Shown: positions 35,701 to 50,700, counted from the stretch's first letter. The stretch is 64,000 nt of DNA from Panopea generosa (GCA_029582155.1 CM055908.1:20995406-21059405), one strand, 5' to 3'. Made by a program: numbers and translations. The notes: generated by a model from the sequence alone, not told the origin.

Positions 35701-38700
35701 ATCGAACAGGATTCTCAAATTTGGCCTTCCTGAATCAATTGCTCTTCGGCCGGCCCAAAACACAATGGAGTCACCCAATATCCATACATCTGCAGTGAGA
35801 ATTGAACCAAAGTTATATTCTTCCATATTCTGTATTTGTGTTTGGTTTGCGTTCCTAACTAGTTGCGTATGTAGCGTGCATAGGCATTAGAACGTCAACG
35901 GCCCAACTTCATAATAACTTCACTTGACACCCCCTTAGATGCCAGCTCTGTCGCCCGACCAATTCTAAAGCTATGAGAACGAAAAAAGCCCTTTTTGGGG
36001 TTTACAAACTTTATGCATTTTGACAATACGCCAGTGAATTGTGTTCTTGTGACAGGGCGTTTGTCCAAATGGCAAAACAATGGCCCCCTGAAGTGTGGCC
36101 TAACTGAGCAAAAATCTATCAAAGCCCTGACTGGACAGATTAGAGGGTCTTCATCACGGGGGATTTTAAGAATAGTCGGCGGGCCCCTTTGATTTGTTTT
36201 GGATGCTCTTAGTGATAGTATAATGCTCTTGAAATCTGTAGAAAAGCTAATGTCGCCAAACAATAAGGTCTGCAACGGAAACATTGGTGATGATACTACT
36301 AGTTCACTGACTCTGAATAAACCAAAATAGGCCAATAAAAAAGTAGCTTTAAACAGCTTAGTCTCATATAGGCTATGACATACTGAGGATAATGAAGAAC
36401 AAATATCAGCTAGCATTTTAGCCGAAATGGGTGCCCTCTTGTCCTTAGTTCTGCGTGAGCGGCGGCAACCTTCCATCAATTTCTTTATAATGAAAACCTC
36501 TCCGAGATCAACCCAGTTATTAAGCTTATGATAATAACTTATGCCCGCTATATATGTTGCTATGGATTGAGGAGCCAAGCCAATTTCAAAACAATATGAG
36601 ATAAACATAACAATTTCCTCCGACTTTGCTGGCCAATTTGGTGAGATTGCGTATAATTGACGAAATTTTTCGAATGCACAGAGAGCGGTTCTGTAAGTAA
36701 GAAATGTATTAGCAGCAATGCCTGCATTCAATAGCTGCTGTGCCCTGGTTCGAAGACACTCCACAGATGGGCCGGGATGGCACACGGGGTTGGATTTGTG
36801 TCTGGCGCCAGCTGTCTGAATTTTGTTAACTGTAAGCGAGATAAAGCATCGCAAATTAGATTTTTCGCCCCCTCCAAATGCACTGCCCGCAATACTACAT
36901 TTATTTGCAAACATTTCATTGTCAATAAGCGGACTAATCGCATAACCTGTTCCGATTTTGATGTCATGGAATTGATAATGTGAACCACTGCAATATTATC
37001 ACAGTTAAATCTTATCTTTTTATTAACAAGTCGGTGCCCCCATATGTGTAACGCCACCACAATGGGGAATAATTCTAGCATGGTAATGTCCCGAGTGAGA
37101 CCCTGTTCATGCCAGCCAAGTGGCCATGGCGCTCTTGCCCATTGTCCCCTGAAAGTAAATCCCAAAACCAAGGTCAGGCCCCCCCTGCACTATCAGTAAA
37201 CAGTTGAACATCATCGTTTGCCACCCAAAACCTATCGTGAAAAATTGCAATCCCATTGTATTTCTGAAAGAATTCCAACCACATAGCCAAGTCAAGCTTG
37301 ATGCCCTTGTTCACTCGTATATGATGGTGAGGCTTGGTAAGGCCACAAATAGAGTTTATTAACCTTCTACAGAATGGCGTACCCGCAACCACAGCTCTGC
37401 AACAGAAATTCAGAGAACCAATCAGTGATTGCCTAGCTCGCAGGCATGTTTTTTCCTTAGCTAAAACCTCTGAAATCTTCCTTATCACCTCGTCGATCTT
37501 TTCGCGAGGGATTCGCACCATCATATTGTTTGAGTCCAACTCCAAGCCTAAAAACACTAACACCTCGGTTGGACCCTCTGTTTTCTCCTCGGCAATAGGA
37601 ACATTCAGCTCCCTCAGAATATCTTTAAATATACACATGATGTTAGCGCACAATGTTGTTGAAGTGTCACCACCAAGAAAATCATCTAGATAATGAATCA
37701 CATTTCCCGAAGGTATTTCATATTTTACACAGAAATTCAGGAATGTGGTAAACTTTTCGAAAGTGCTACAACTAATTGAACAACCAAAGGGCAGGCATTT
37801 GTCAATGTAGTAACGATCATTAAACTTGAAACCAAGCAGTTCAAAATCTGATACACTTACAGGTAGCAAGCGAAATGCACTGCAAATATCCATCTTAAAC
37901 AACTTGCAATTTTTGCCCAAATCTTGTATCATGAAAACTGCTTCATCAAAAAGTGTATATTGGACCGAACACAATGCTGGATCAATAAAATCATTTACTG
38001 AATTACCTGTAGGATAGGACAAATGATGGATCAACCTATATTCTCCAGGTGTCTTTTTGGGGACTAAGCCAATTGGAGATACACACAAATTTGGTAGTGG
38101 ACGCTCTAAAAAAGGGCCAGCAACTCTACCTGTCATAAGTTCTTTCTCAATCTTCGTTGCACCACCGCAGGTGACTTTAAGACAGATTTAAGGTTTTTTT
38201 ATTCTAATGCAACTCTAGGACCAGTATAATTTATAGAAAAACCATGCGTAAAACCATCTATCAAATACTTTGACATCCTCGGTGTTATAATGCCTGCTTT
38301 TCACGACCAAATTTTCAATATTGACAGGCGAGGATGCCAGAGTATCAATATCACGATTAATATGGGTGTGTTCTGTTGAATGCACCCCTACCGAAACCCC
38401 TTCTTTGTCGTTGCCCTGGTGCAAATGGTCTAGATTGACCCCAAAAAGTATGATTGCCCATCTGAGCAGACCCTACTGTTGTGGGCGCTGGTGGTCGGTA
38501 TCCGACTTTTGAAGGGCATGCCCTAGCACCATGTGAGAGACCACACCCAGAACAAACATGAGCAAACCGACAGGATGGCCATTTACAATAACCAGGACCT
38601 TTATTAAAATCTGAACAATAGTAGCTAAATGTGCGTGGCCTTGAGTAGACATTCATGGGCTGCGGCTGCCCCACATTGTCCCTAACTAACATACAGCGCC

Positions 38701-41700
38701 ACCACAGATCGTTATTTATGGCTGCCCATGAAGAAGGGGCAGTGGCCTGTCTAATTCTGAATTGCTCATCATAATGGAGCCATGCGAGACCACCCTGCCT
38801 AGTTGCACACTCCTGGATATTAAACATATAATGAAGCAGTTCACTGGCTCTGTCGGCATGTTCTTGTACAACAATTGACATAAATATGACAAAATAATCT
38901 GTCCACTGTTCAATAGACGTAATTTTGTCCTTACATTCCCTTGGCCTAGATTCTATTGATCCGTCGGCTGTCACACGCAATACACCTCCAGAGTACAAAT
39001 TGTTCAGCTCTAGAGCACCCTTTGACATTAACGTGAGATTCACATACACCCCTTTGCGTATCTGCTGGCGCAGTTGTAAAGGGACATGTGCAAAAATATC
39101 ATCCTGTGCGCAACGCACTGAATTGAACACGGCGAGGTTTGCCATTCCGGTAGATTTGTCTGCCGGGGCGACAAAAGTATCGCCACCACACCCCAAAGGT
39201 GCTGTTTCATCCGATGGGATGTCAACGACACCAGAAGCCAGAATCAATCACATCGCCAGACTTACCAGGGTCATCTGTTGATCCCAACGGCACTGCCTGG
39301 TCTTTTTTGTTGGCACCGTCAACGTGCGTGCTAGCCTCACTTGACTGTACCCTTCGGCGCTTACTACGGCCCTTGCCTCTGCCGGACATGCTTAGCTGTA
39401 CAGATTAGCACAGATTCAACCGATATTATCAAAAATAATCAAGGTTTGCTAAATCGATTCTATGCCGGATGTTCCAGCTGCAGAAAGGCCGAAGCAATCC
39501 GCATGAGTTTACTTAGCGACAACATCCGAGACTAACAAAATGAATGTAAACAAATACACGAAAATGATCTGCCAAAATAAATGTGATTATTTTATTCGAA
39601 AAATAATCTGTAATATTTGAAATTGGACATCTATTCAAAGATTTCATTTACTCTATTCTAAATGTTTTATATTTCATGTCAAGTTGCAATTTTTGGTGAA
39701 TCTTTAACAGCGTCGTTGCTGACCTAGTTACATGTACATGGCTAGATAAAATGTGCTATCCGTAAACACTTCATTGTTATTGTTGGACCATGCTTTGATT
39801 CGCCATTTTGGATGATGACAGTAGTGCTTGATGTGAATTGTTGTCATAGCGACTTGCCAGTTTAGTAAACTTCAGAAGTCAGCATCGTACGTTTATTGAA
39901 AATTAAAGTTTGCAGGAGTGAAGATTCTTAATGTAAGAACCATATACATGTAGAATAATTATTTCGCACAAAATGATCTATGTGTCGATGTGCCGTAACA
40001 CACCATTCATTCATTTGTTTAATGACTTGTAGCAAATTTTTATAATACATGTACTTAATTCAATATAGTGTTCTAATCTTGAATTTCAAGCGATCAGTTA
40101 TACGCAGTTTGAGTGCACAATAAAGTTGATGTGATTGGTGCACTTACTTTGGATGCGCTTGTGCACTGTTTGTACACAATGCGCTTTGAATGCTAAGGTG
40201 CACAGTAAATTTGGTGCTCTTTCTAGCGCATAGTTGGTGGCACTGCAGCAATAGTTTAGGAGTGCACACCTTTATTTCTGGATTCAGAATTTTACTTTCT
40301 TAGGTGTTACATTGCCATTTTTTTGTTGTTGTTTTATTTATAACTGGAGTGATTTATTTATTTATTTATATATTTAGTCCAGAGAGTAACTGTAAGTAAC
40401 CACTTTAAAGTGAAGTTATCTAATACACATTTTAAGCAGTAATTTTGGTGCTTTATTTAAAGTAACAGTAATTTAAGCAATTTTCAGACTCAGTTGAAGT
40501 TTATTTACCAGAATTTATTTATTGAATGAGACAACTCAACGCAGTATAATTTAAAGTTCATATATATTTGTATTGACTATAAAATTTTCTGCTTTGAAAT
40601 TCTAATGAATTTACATTATTTTATTTTACTTACAACAATAAAAATACAATAAAACTTACCGATTGTTGTTATAGTCATACCTTAAACAGCCTATTTAGTA
40701 TTCCATACTACGATGTAAATAATCTGGGAGTCACGAGACACGCTACCGAAGCGCGTAACAATATAACACATTCGGTTCATATGAGAAATAAAATCATTAC
40801 TTGACATAACTTTTTGACTTTTAACAAATTTCATTTCACACCTTTGAACTTCTGTAGACAGAGCCTCTAGTTCCTTCTTCACCACAGTCTGTGCCTTTTG
40901 TATTCTAAAATAAATACAGGTGACTTACATTAAAACTTTCATGTAAAAGACAATGCAAACAAGGAAGCTAAGGTGCGTAGGAAATATTCTTTGAACAGTC
41001 AAGTCAGAAACAGATAATTTCCTATAAGGTTATATTATACTTTTCACTGAAAGTGATGATTTCCTCTAACCTAAAATTGGACATTAAGGAACTCTTCCCC
41101 CATTTTTTTATATTAAATATTTCACTTCTAATTTAACGAATATGTAAATGACAGATCACTCAATGTTAGTTTTCAATTGTGTGATTACATTCAATGGTTC
41201 AACTCTTGTCAAATAAAAGACCCAGAAGGACTTAATTGATTGACTGATTGATTGAGTGAATATTTAGCGTCATTTTTATGCCATCGAGGGCTAACAGATG
41301 ATCAGTTAACCTAACCACTGTTTCCTGGGATTAACCTGTACTCGAGCACACCCCATCTCCGCAAGTAACTGATAACTTTCCCACTTGAATCAGCGGTGAG
41401 AGACGAATGATAATGAGACACAATGTCGTATATCAATCATCACGGAGACTGTTGCCGGGCGGGTTCGAACTCACGACCCCTGGATTGATAGTCAGAATCG
41501 TAACCGACTGAGCTAATCGGGCCCGGCTCAGAAGGACTTAAGGACATTCTACTGACTTTTAGCGGATATAGTATTTTTTGAAATTTCACAATATAAACCC
41601 TTTTAGACATTAAATGTCTTCAGCTCTTGTGGAAAATATTTTAAAACATTTTAACTCCTTGACTTAATCACACACGTCCCATAAGTGAATCCTAGCAGTA

Positions 41701-44700
41701 CATGAGAAGATTTTTTAAGCTTTTTGATATTTTTAGAAATGGTGGCCATCTGTACAAGTAAGTATGCCAAATAAAAAAATGTAAGCATTCACAGTTAATG
41801 TGGAGCAAGTAGTCTTAAGGATAAAGCAATAGTCCAAGGATCAAATAATCACAGGACTGCTTCACAAATTTAATCCCAGGGACCAAGTTTCCACAAACAT
41901 TTTAGGGGAATATCATGCAATGCTACATGTTAAATATCTAAGGTCTATGGCTTATCCCTTTACTCCATAGATACGCGTTTTCCCGCACCAATCACAGAAG
42001 GCCTTTGAAAACAGTGCAGGAAGAGTTCAGATTGCTCGTTACGAGCAATCTGAACACTTCCTGCATTGTTTTCCACTCTGTCAGTTAATATAAACATAAT
42101 TCATCCAATAATTCAAAAGCCTTCTATAACAGAGGTGTCCAAAGGCATCTACATTAGAGGTGTCCAAAGGCCTCTATATTAGAGGTGTCCAAAGGCATTT
42201 ACATTAGAGGTGTCCAAAGGCATCTACATTAGAGGTGTCCAAAGGCGTCTATATGAAGTAACGGGTTAAACTTCGAAAGAAAATGTTTTTTTAAAGTTTC
42301 CCTTATATGTGTGATTATATATAAGCCATGTGGCAGGGGCATTTGTGGTTGAATCAAGCTGGTTCATGAATTTGTCCAAGAAATTGCAGCTATATAACTG
42401 CTGAGCATGTTTGGGGAAGATTCAATGAAAAATTGACATTTTCCCTATATAACTGTATGTGAACAGTGACCCCTGTGGCGGCCCCAACTTTAACCCCAGG
42501 TACCTTACTTATCCTTTTAGGGGACCTCCTTGCATTGCTACATGTAAATATCTAAGATTTATGGTGTAAACTTTCAGAGAAAAGTTTTGTACAGTTTCCT
42601 TTGAAATGGCAGGGGTATTTGTAGTTCAAGAACTTGTCCGAGATCTTGTAGTTATATAACTGCTGTGCAAGTTTTGTAACTATTAGAATCATTGAAAAAT
42701 GAGGGTGTTATTGCATCTACAAGATGGAAATTTACCATGACATAAGCTCCGCCTGCCTTTGGCCAGAAGAGCTAAAAATCAAAACAGATTTAAAACTAAA
42801 TTCATTTTAGTTAAAAAAAAACAACACATATATAGATTAAAAATGACCCAAATCATCATAGTAATGATCCAAAACTCCACACACAATTTGGATCCAAGAT
42901 ATTGTATTGTTCAAGTGGTGCACATTATGATATTGTAGATTTTATAATAATAATGTAAATGGCCACAAATGTACAAGAATTCAACAAAATAAGCAACACA
43001 AACCTGTGAATGTGCAAATCTTGCTCATTTATCTTGTCTTCTTTATGTTTTGTTTCCTTCTGGATGAATTTGACCAGCTGAAACAATGCAAACATTACAA
43101 TTTCTAAGATAATATTATTATAACATTACGGTCAGTTCCTACCTTCAGCTTGCATAGTAAACTAACCTAACCATGCCATTACACACTTCCACACTAAATA
43201 GAATAATTATTGGATATTTTGGTACCAGTTCACTGAGGAAACTCTCTTTATATTGATAACATGAATGTGCAAGTACTGGAAACCATTCATATGAATCCTA
43301 GTAGAGTAACTGTAGAAAAATATTCCCTGTTAATCAAAACAGTATTTGTTTGTCCCTTACCTACCCATCATTTTCATCTTGGGTAGTTAGGTATTAAAGT
43401 AAATTAATATTTTAAATTTCAAATTTCAAACTTTTAATTATTACCTTTTCCTTTAAAGCGGTATGACCAGTAACTAAAGATGTCTATTTTATAAAGAAAT
43501 GAACACAATGATTTTGAATGACAAACATTTTTTGCGTGAATTTTATTCACCCTCTGTGGATTTATAACAGGCGTTAAACAGTTGCCAGTTGTTCTTTCTA
43601 AGACTTGCCTTTGTATTATGATCAGATTGCTGTATAACAACTTGTTTAGTATTGCACAATTCCTGCATCACCAAGGAAAACTCTGTATCCGTCTGGCACA
43701 AGTCTTGATGTTGTTCCTGTAAATCTGAATACTCAACAATATTAACAGCTTCATCCTGGACCAGTCGCTGTCGTATCTCAATTAATTCATTTGCCTTGCT
43801 CTGTAAGAGATAAAAAATATATACTATCATGGTATTCCCAGGATGAGATATGCAGAAATGTTGGACTAATAATCATTCCAAGCTTACTATGCAGTAGATT
43901 TTATATTTGTTTCTTTACCAGGGATCAAACTTGTTATTAAAGTAACTCGTCCTCTCGTCTCAAATATTTTTTTTTGAATGTTTAAAGTCCTAGACAAATG
44001 TTTACTCGCATGGTGAGCAGACGAGTGGAATTTTCCAACCCTGTTTACATTATAATACATGTATGGCATAGTTGTTTATGATCGATACAATCCATGAATG
44101 TTCCAATAATGAAGTAAGGTTACTCTGTGGGTGAATGGTCACTAATCTCTCACTGCTGAGGTTTTGCATTTGAGCCCAAGATCGGTGGCTCATCTCAAAC
44201 TTACTTTTCATTCTTTCCTCTTTTATAAAGAATATTTTAATGCTACCATTAAGTTCTGATGTGTGTATCATTTATCTTAATAAAGCCATTAAGTTCTGAT
44301 GTGTGTATCATTGATCTTAATGAAGCCATTTAGTTCTGCTGTCTGTATCATTTATATCAACGTCGCCATTAATTTCTGATGTGTGTACCATTTATATCAA
44401 CTACACCATTAAGTTCTGATGTGTGTATCATTTATCTTAATGAAGCCATTAAGTTCTGATGTGTGTATCATTTATCTTAATGATGCCATTAATTTCTGAT
44501 GTGTGTACCATTTATCTCAATGATGCCGTTAAGTTCTGATGTGTGTATCATTGATCTTAATGAAGCCATTAAGTTCTGATGTGTGTATCATTTATATCAA
44601 CATTGCCATTAATTTCTGATGTGTGTACCATTTATATCAACGACACTATTAAGTTCTGATGTGTGTATCATTTATCTTAATGAAGCCATTAAGTTCTGAT

Positions 44701-47700
44701 GTGTGTATCATTTATATTAATGATGCCATTAAGTTCTGATGCGTGTACCATTTATCTTAACAATGCCATTAAGTTCTGATGTGTGTATCATTTATCTCAA
44801 CAATGCCATAAAGTTCTGATGTGTGTATCATTTATCTCAATGATGCCATGAAGTTCTGATGTGTGTATCATTTATCTCAATGGTGCCATTAAGTTCTGTT
44901 GTGAGTATCATTGATCTCAATGGTGCCATTAAGTTCTGATGTGTGTATCATTGATCTTAATGGTGCCATGAAGTTCTGTTGTGTGTATCATTGATCTTAA
45001 TGGTGCCATTAAGTTCTGATGTGTGTATCATTGATCTTAATGGTGCCATTAAGTTCTGATGTGTGTATCATTTATCTCAACGGCACCATTAAGTTCTGAT
45101 GTGTGTATCATTTATATCAATGACACCATTAAGTTCTTATGTGTGTATCATTTATCTCAATGACGCATTAAGTTCTGATGTCTGTATCATTTATATCAAC
45201 AAGACCATTAAGTTCTGATGTGTGTATCATTTATATCAACAACACCATTAAGTTCTGATGTGTGTATTATTTATCTCAACAATACCATTAAGTTCTGATG
45301 TGTGTATCATTTATCTCAATGATGCCATTAAGTTCTGATGTGTGTATCATTTATCTCAATGATGCCATTAAGTTCTGATGTGTGTATCATTTATCTCAAT
45401 GATGCCATTAAGTTCTGATGTGTGTATCATTTATCTCAATGATGCCATTAAGTTCTGATGTGTGTATCATTTATATCAACGACACCATTAAGTTCTGATG
45501 TGTGTATCATTTATCTCAATGATGCCATTAAGTTCTGATGTGTGTATCATTTATCTCAATGATTCCATGAAGTTCTGATGTGTGTATCATTTATCTCAAC
45601 AGTACCATGAAGTTCTGATGTGTGTATCATTTATCTCAACGGTGCCATTAAGTTCTGATGTGTGTATCATTTATATCAACGACACCATTTAGTTCTGATG
45701 TGTGTATCATTTATCTCATTGGTGCCATGAAGCTCTGATGTGTGTATCATTTATATCAACGACACCATTTAGTTCTGATGTGTGTATCATTTATCTCAAT
45801 GATGCCATTAAATTCTGATGTGTGCATCATTTATCTCAATGATGCCATTAAGTTCTGATGTGTGTATCATTTATCTCAATGATGCCATGAAGTTCTGATG
45901 TTTGTATCATTTATATCAACAACACCATTAAGTTCTGATGTATGTATCATTTATCTCAATGATGCCATGAAGTTCTGATGTGTGTATCATTGAGATAAAT
46001 GATGACATGAAGATCTGATGTGTGTATCATTTATATTAAAGACACCATTAAGTTCTGATGTGTGTATCATTTATCTCAACAATGCCATTAAGTTCTGATG
46101 TGTGTATCATTTATCTCAATGAAGCCATTAAGTTCTGATGTGTGTATCATTTATCTCAATGAAGCCATTAAGTTCTGATGTGTGTACCATTTATCTCAAT
46201 GAAGCCATTAAGTTCTGATGTGTGTATCATTTATATCAACAATGCCATTAAGTTCTGATGTGTGTATCATTTATATCAACAACACCATTAAGTTCTGATG
46301 TGTGTATCATTTATCTCAATGATGCCATTAAGTTCTGATGTGTGTATCATTTATCTCAATGAAGCCATTAAATTATGATGTGTGTATCATTTACTCAACG
46401 ATGCCATTAAGTTATGATGTGTGTATCATTCATCTCAATGAAGCCATTAATTTCTGATGTGTGTATCATTTATATCAATGACACCATTAAGTTCTGATGT
46501 GTGTATCATTTATCTCAACGGTGCCATTAAGTTCTGATGTGTGTATCATTTATATCAACGACACCATTTAGTTCTGATGTGTGTATCATTTATCTCATTG
46601 GTGCCATGAAGCTCTGATGTGTGTATCATTTATATCAACGACACCATTAAGTTCTGATCTGTGTATCATTTATCTCAATGATGCCATTAAATTCTGATGT
46701 GTGCATCATTTATCTCAATGATGCCATTAAGTTCTGATGTGTGTATCATTTATCTCAATGATGCCATGAAGTTCTGATGTTTGTATCATTTATATCAACA
46801 ACACCATTAAGTTCTGATGTATGTATCATTTATCTCAATGATGCCATGAAGTTCAGATGTGTGTATCATTTATATTAAAGACACCATTAAGTTCTGATGT
46901 GTGTATCATTTATCTCAACAATGCCATTAAGTTCTGATGTGTGTATCATTTATCTCAATGAAGCCATTAAGTTCTGATGTGTGTATCATTTATCTCAATG
47001 AAGCCATTAAGTTCTGATGTGTGTACCATTTATCTCAATGAAGCCATTAAGTTCTGATGTGTGTATCATTTATATCAACAACACCATTAAGTTCTGATGT
47101 GTGTATTATTTATCTCAACAATACCATTAAGTTCTGATGTGTGTATCATTTATCTCAATGATGCCATTAAGTTCTGATGTGTGTATCATTTATCTCAATG
47201 ATGCCATCAAGTTCTGATGTGTGTATCATTTATCTCAATGATGCCATTAAGTTCTGATGTGTGTATCATTTATCTCAATGATGCCATTAAGTTCTGATGT
47301 GTGTATCATTTATATCAACGACACCATTAAGTTCTGATGTGTGTATCATTTATCTCAATGATGCCATTAAGTTCTGATGTGTGTATCATTTATCTCAATG
47401 ATGCCATGAAGTTCTGATGTGTGTATCATTTATCTCAACAGTACCATGAAGTTCTGATGTGTGTATCATTTATCTCAACGGTGCCATTAAGTTCTGATGT
47501 GTGTATCATTTATATCAACGACACCATTTAGTTCTGATGTGTGTATCATTTATCTCATTGGTGCCATGAAGCTCTGATGTGTGTATCATTTATATCAACG
47601 ACACCATTTAGTTCTGATGTGTGTATCATTTATCTCAATGATGCCATTAAATTCTGATGTGTGCATCATTTATCTCAATGATGCCATTAAGTTCTGATGT

Positions 47701-50700
47701 GTGTATCATTTATCTCAATGATGCCATGAAGTTCTGATGTTTGTATCATTTATATCAACAACACCATTAAGTTCTGATGTATGTATCATTTATCTCAATG
47801 ATGCCATGAAGTTCTGATGTGTGTATCATTGAGATAAATGATGACATGAAGATCTGATGTGTGTATCATTTATATTAAAGACACCATTAAGTTCTGATGT
47901 GTGTATCATTTATCTCAATGAAGCCATTAAGTTCTGATGTGTGTACCATTTATCTCAATGAAGCCATTAAGTTCTGATGTGTGTATCATTTATATCAACA
48001 ATGCCATTAAGTTCTGATGTGTGTATCATTTATATCAACAACACCATTAAGTTCTGATGTGTGTATCATTTATCTCAATGATGCCATTAAGTTCTGATGT
48101 GTGTATCATTTATCTCAATGAAGCCATTAAATTATGATGTGTGTATCATTTACTCAACGATGCCATTAAGTTATGATGTGTGTATCATTCATCTCAATGA
48201 AGCCATTAATTTCTGATGTGTGTATCATTTATATCAATGACACCATTAAGTTCTGATGTGTGTATCATTTATCTCAACTGTGCCATTAAGTTCTGATGTG
48301 TGTATCATTTATATCAACGACACCATTTAGTTCTGATGTGTGTATCATTTATCTCATTGGTGCCATGAAGCTCTGATGTGTGTATCATTTATATCAACGA
48401 CACCATTAAGTTCTGATCTGTGTATCATTTAATTCTGATGTGTGCATCATTTATCTCAATGATGCCATTAAGTTCTGATGTGTGTATCATTTATCTCAAT
48501 GATGCCATGAAGTTCTGATGTTTGTATCATTTATATCAACAACACCATTAAGTTCTGATGTGTGTATCATTTATCTCAACAATGCCATTAAGTTCTGATG
48601 TGTGTATCATTTATCTCAATGAAGCCATTAAGTTCTGATGTGTGTATCATTTATCTCAATGAAGCCATTAAGTTCTGATGTGTGTACCATTTATCTCAAT
48701 GAAGCCATTAAGTTCTGATGTGTGTATCATTTATATCAACAATGCCATTAAGTTCTGATGTCAGGGCTCAAACTAGAGGGCGGCGTGGGCGACAAAGTCG
48801 CTTTTTTTTCCTTCACTTCGCTTTTTTTTTGGTCACGGCGAAGTTTTAAGTCGCCTTAAAATTAACAACATCGCTTTTTTTCTGGTTGCTAGCGAAGTGC
48901 AAATTACAACTAGAAGTAATATTTCGTATAATCTCTAATCCGTGGATAAGTGTCGCCACACATGTGGGAATGCAAATTGCAATAATCGGTTACTTCCGAT
49001 CCAAATATCCCCAGGCAATTTTCGGCATATATGTTTACACCCCATGCCTACATTCGTATAGGTTGCTAGGCAACGCAATCGTTTGGCTGACCAAGATCAA
49101 GGTTTTCCTTGCATAGAGTTAAAACATCAAGTGTCTAATTGAAACCGATCATTTTTTTCAACTGTCAATCAAAGTTTTCCATTTCCACGCATGACATAAT
49201 CATCCTTTGTGTTTGCGAGATGCATAGAGTGTAATTCAATTCTGAATTATACGCTCAAACTGAATAATTTGGGCGTTTGATTTTTAGAAATTACCGATGA
49301 TTAAAGAGGTATTGATAATAATGTTGCCGCTAACTGTTGTCTATAAATATGTTCGAGTCGAAATAAACAAATTGAACTGAATCGATTGTAACAACTGTTA
49401 ATTCGGTGTCCGTGAGCGATGTATAGAATTCACATAAAAAAAGTTGTTTTGCTACCCAATTTGTTTGTTTAAATCAGCTGGTTTAATTACTCTAAATATT
49501 TGTGATCCGACCTATAAGTACAAAGTTTGACTTCCAAAGAGCTTTGAAATATTGGAAACAACAGAAAGTATGAAATATTTATAAATGAGAATTAAGAAGG
49601 TCAAGTAAGAAACAGTTAGTTTAAGCAGTGTGTAGACTGCAGTGGGGATAGCATGTAACACAGCATCTGAAATTTAAAAAATGTGTGTTTAATGAATGTT
49701 TCATGTTTTGCATTTTAATAAAAAAGTGTTTATTTGGTAAAAAATAAAAACGATATGTGAAAGAGAAATATGTTTTTGATTACTCTTTCGGAGATAAAGT
49801 TATAGATAAATAGCATTTATCTTCTGCTTTTACCAGGTACTATTTGTTCCATGTTTTTTGCAAAAAAGAAAATTAAACAATAATGAGTGGCATGAAGAAT
49901 ACTCCTACCATGAAAGTGCATTTAGTTGTATCTTTATTCAGAAAGTTAAACTCCCTGTTCTTTAAGAATATATCTTACAAAAACCAATTCCTTAATTAAA
50001 ACATCAGATAAAAGATGAGAAGGCAGTCAACCAATACATTTGATATATATCAAGAACAATATAAAACATAAAAACAATAAAAAACAAAAACACATAATGA
50101 CATAGCATTAATTTTAATGAAACTTATTTTTCACGCGTTTAACCGCGTGACGAAATTTACCACTTCTCCCTATTTTTTCTCCACTTCTCCTTTTTTTTGG
50201 ATGAAGGAGAAGTCACTTCTCCCTAAAATTCAGACCCAGTTTGAGCCCTGTGATGTGTGTATCTTTATATCAACAACACCATTAAGTTCTGATGTGTGTA
50301 TCATTTATCTCAATGATGCCATTAAGTTCTGATGTGTGTATCATTTATCTCAATGAAGCCATTAAGTTATGATGTGTGTATCATTTACTCAACGATGCCA
50401 TTAAGTTATGATGTGTGTATCATTCATCTCAATGAAGCCATTAATTTCTGATGTGTGTATCATTTATATCAATGACACCATTAAGTTCTGATGTGTGTAT
50501 CATTTATCTCAACAATGCCATTAAGTTCTGATGTGTGTATCATTTACCTAAATGATGCCATTAAGTTCTGATGTGTGTATCATTTATATCAACAACACCA
50601 TTAAGTTCTGATGTGTGTATCATTTATCTCAACAATGCCATTAAGTTCTATTGTATGTATCATTGATCTTAATGATGCCATTAAGTTCTGACTTGTGTAT

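Larger units (their letters stand above)
32633..39612 (-). mobile_element. Ngaro/DIRS-type tyrosine-recombinase retrotransposon, about 7 kb
   Basis: Split direct repeats in the order A1-ORFs-B1-A2-spacer-B2 (minus-strand reading) define the element. A1 is 39430-39612 and A2 34268-34450; B1 is 34451-35176 and B2 32633-33360. B1 abuts A2, giving the circle-junction copy expected for this class. ORFs run gag-like, reverse transcriptase/RNase H, tyrosine recombinase, SGNH hydrolase. There is no target duplication, as expected for recombinase-mediated insertion. The two B copies differ at only about 1% of positions, so insertion is recent, yet several ORFs are broken. It lies in CHMP7 intron 5 in the same orientation as the gene. 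Confidence 0.9.
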
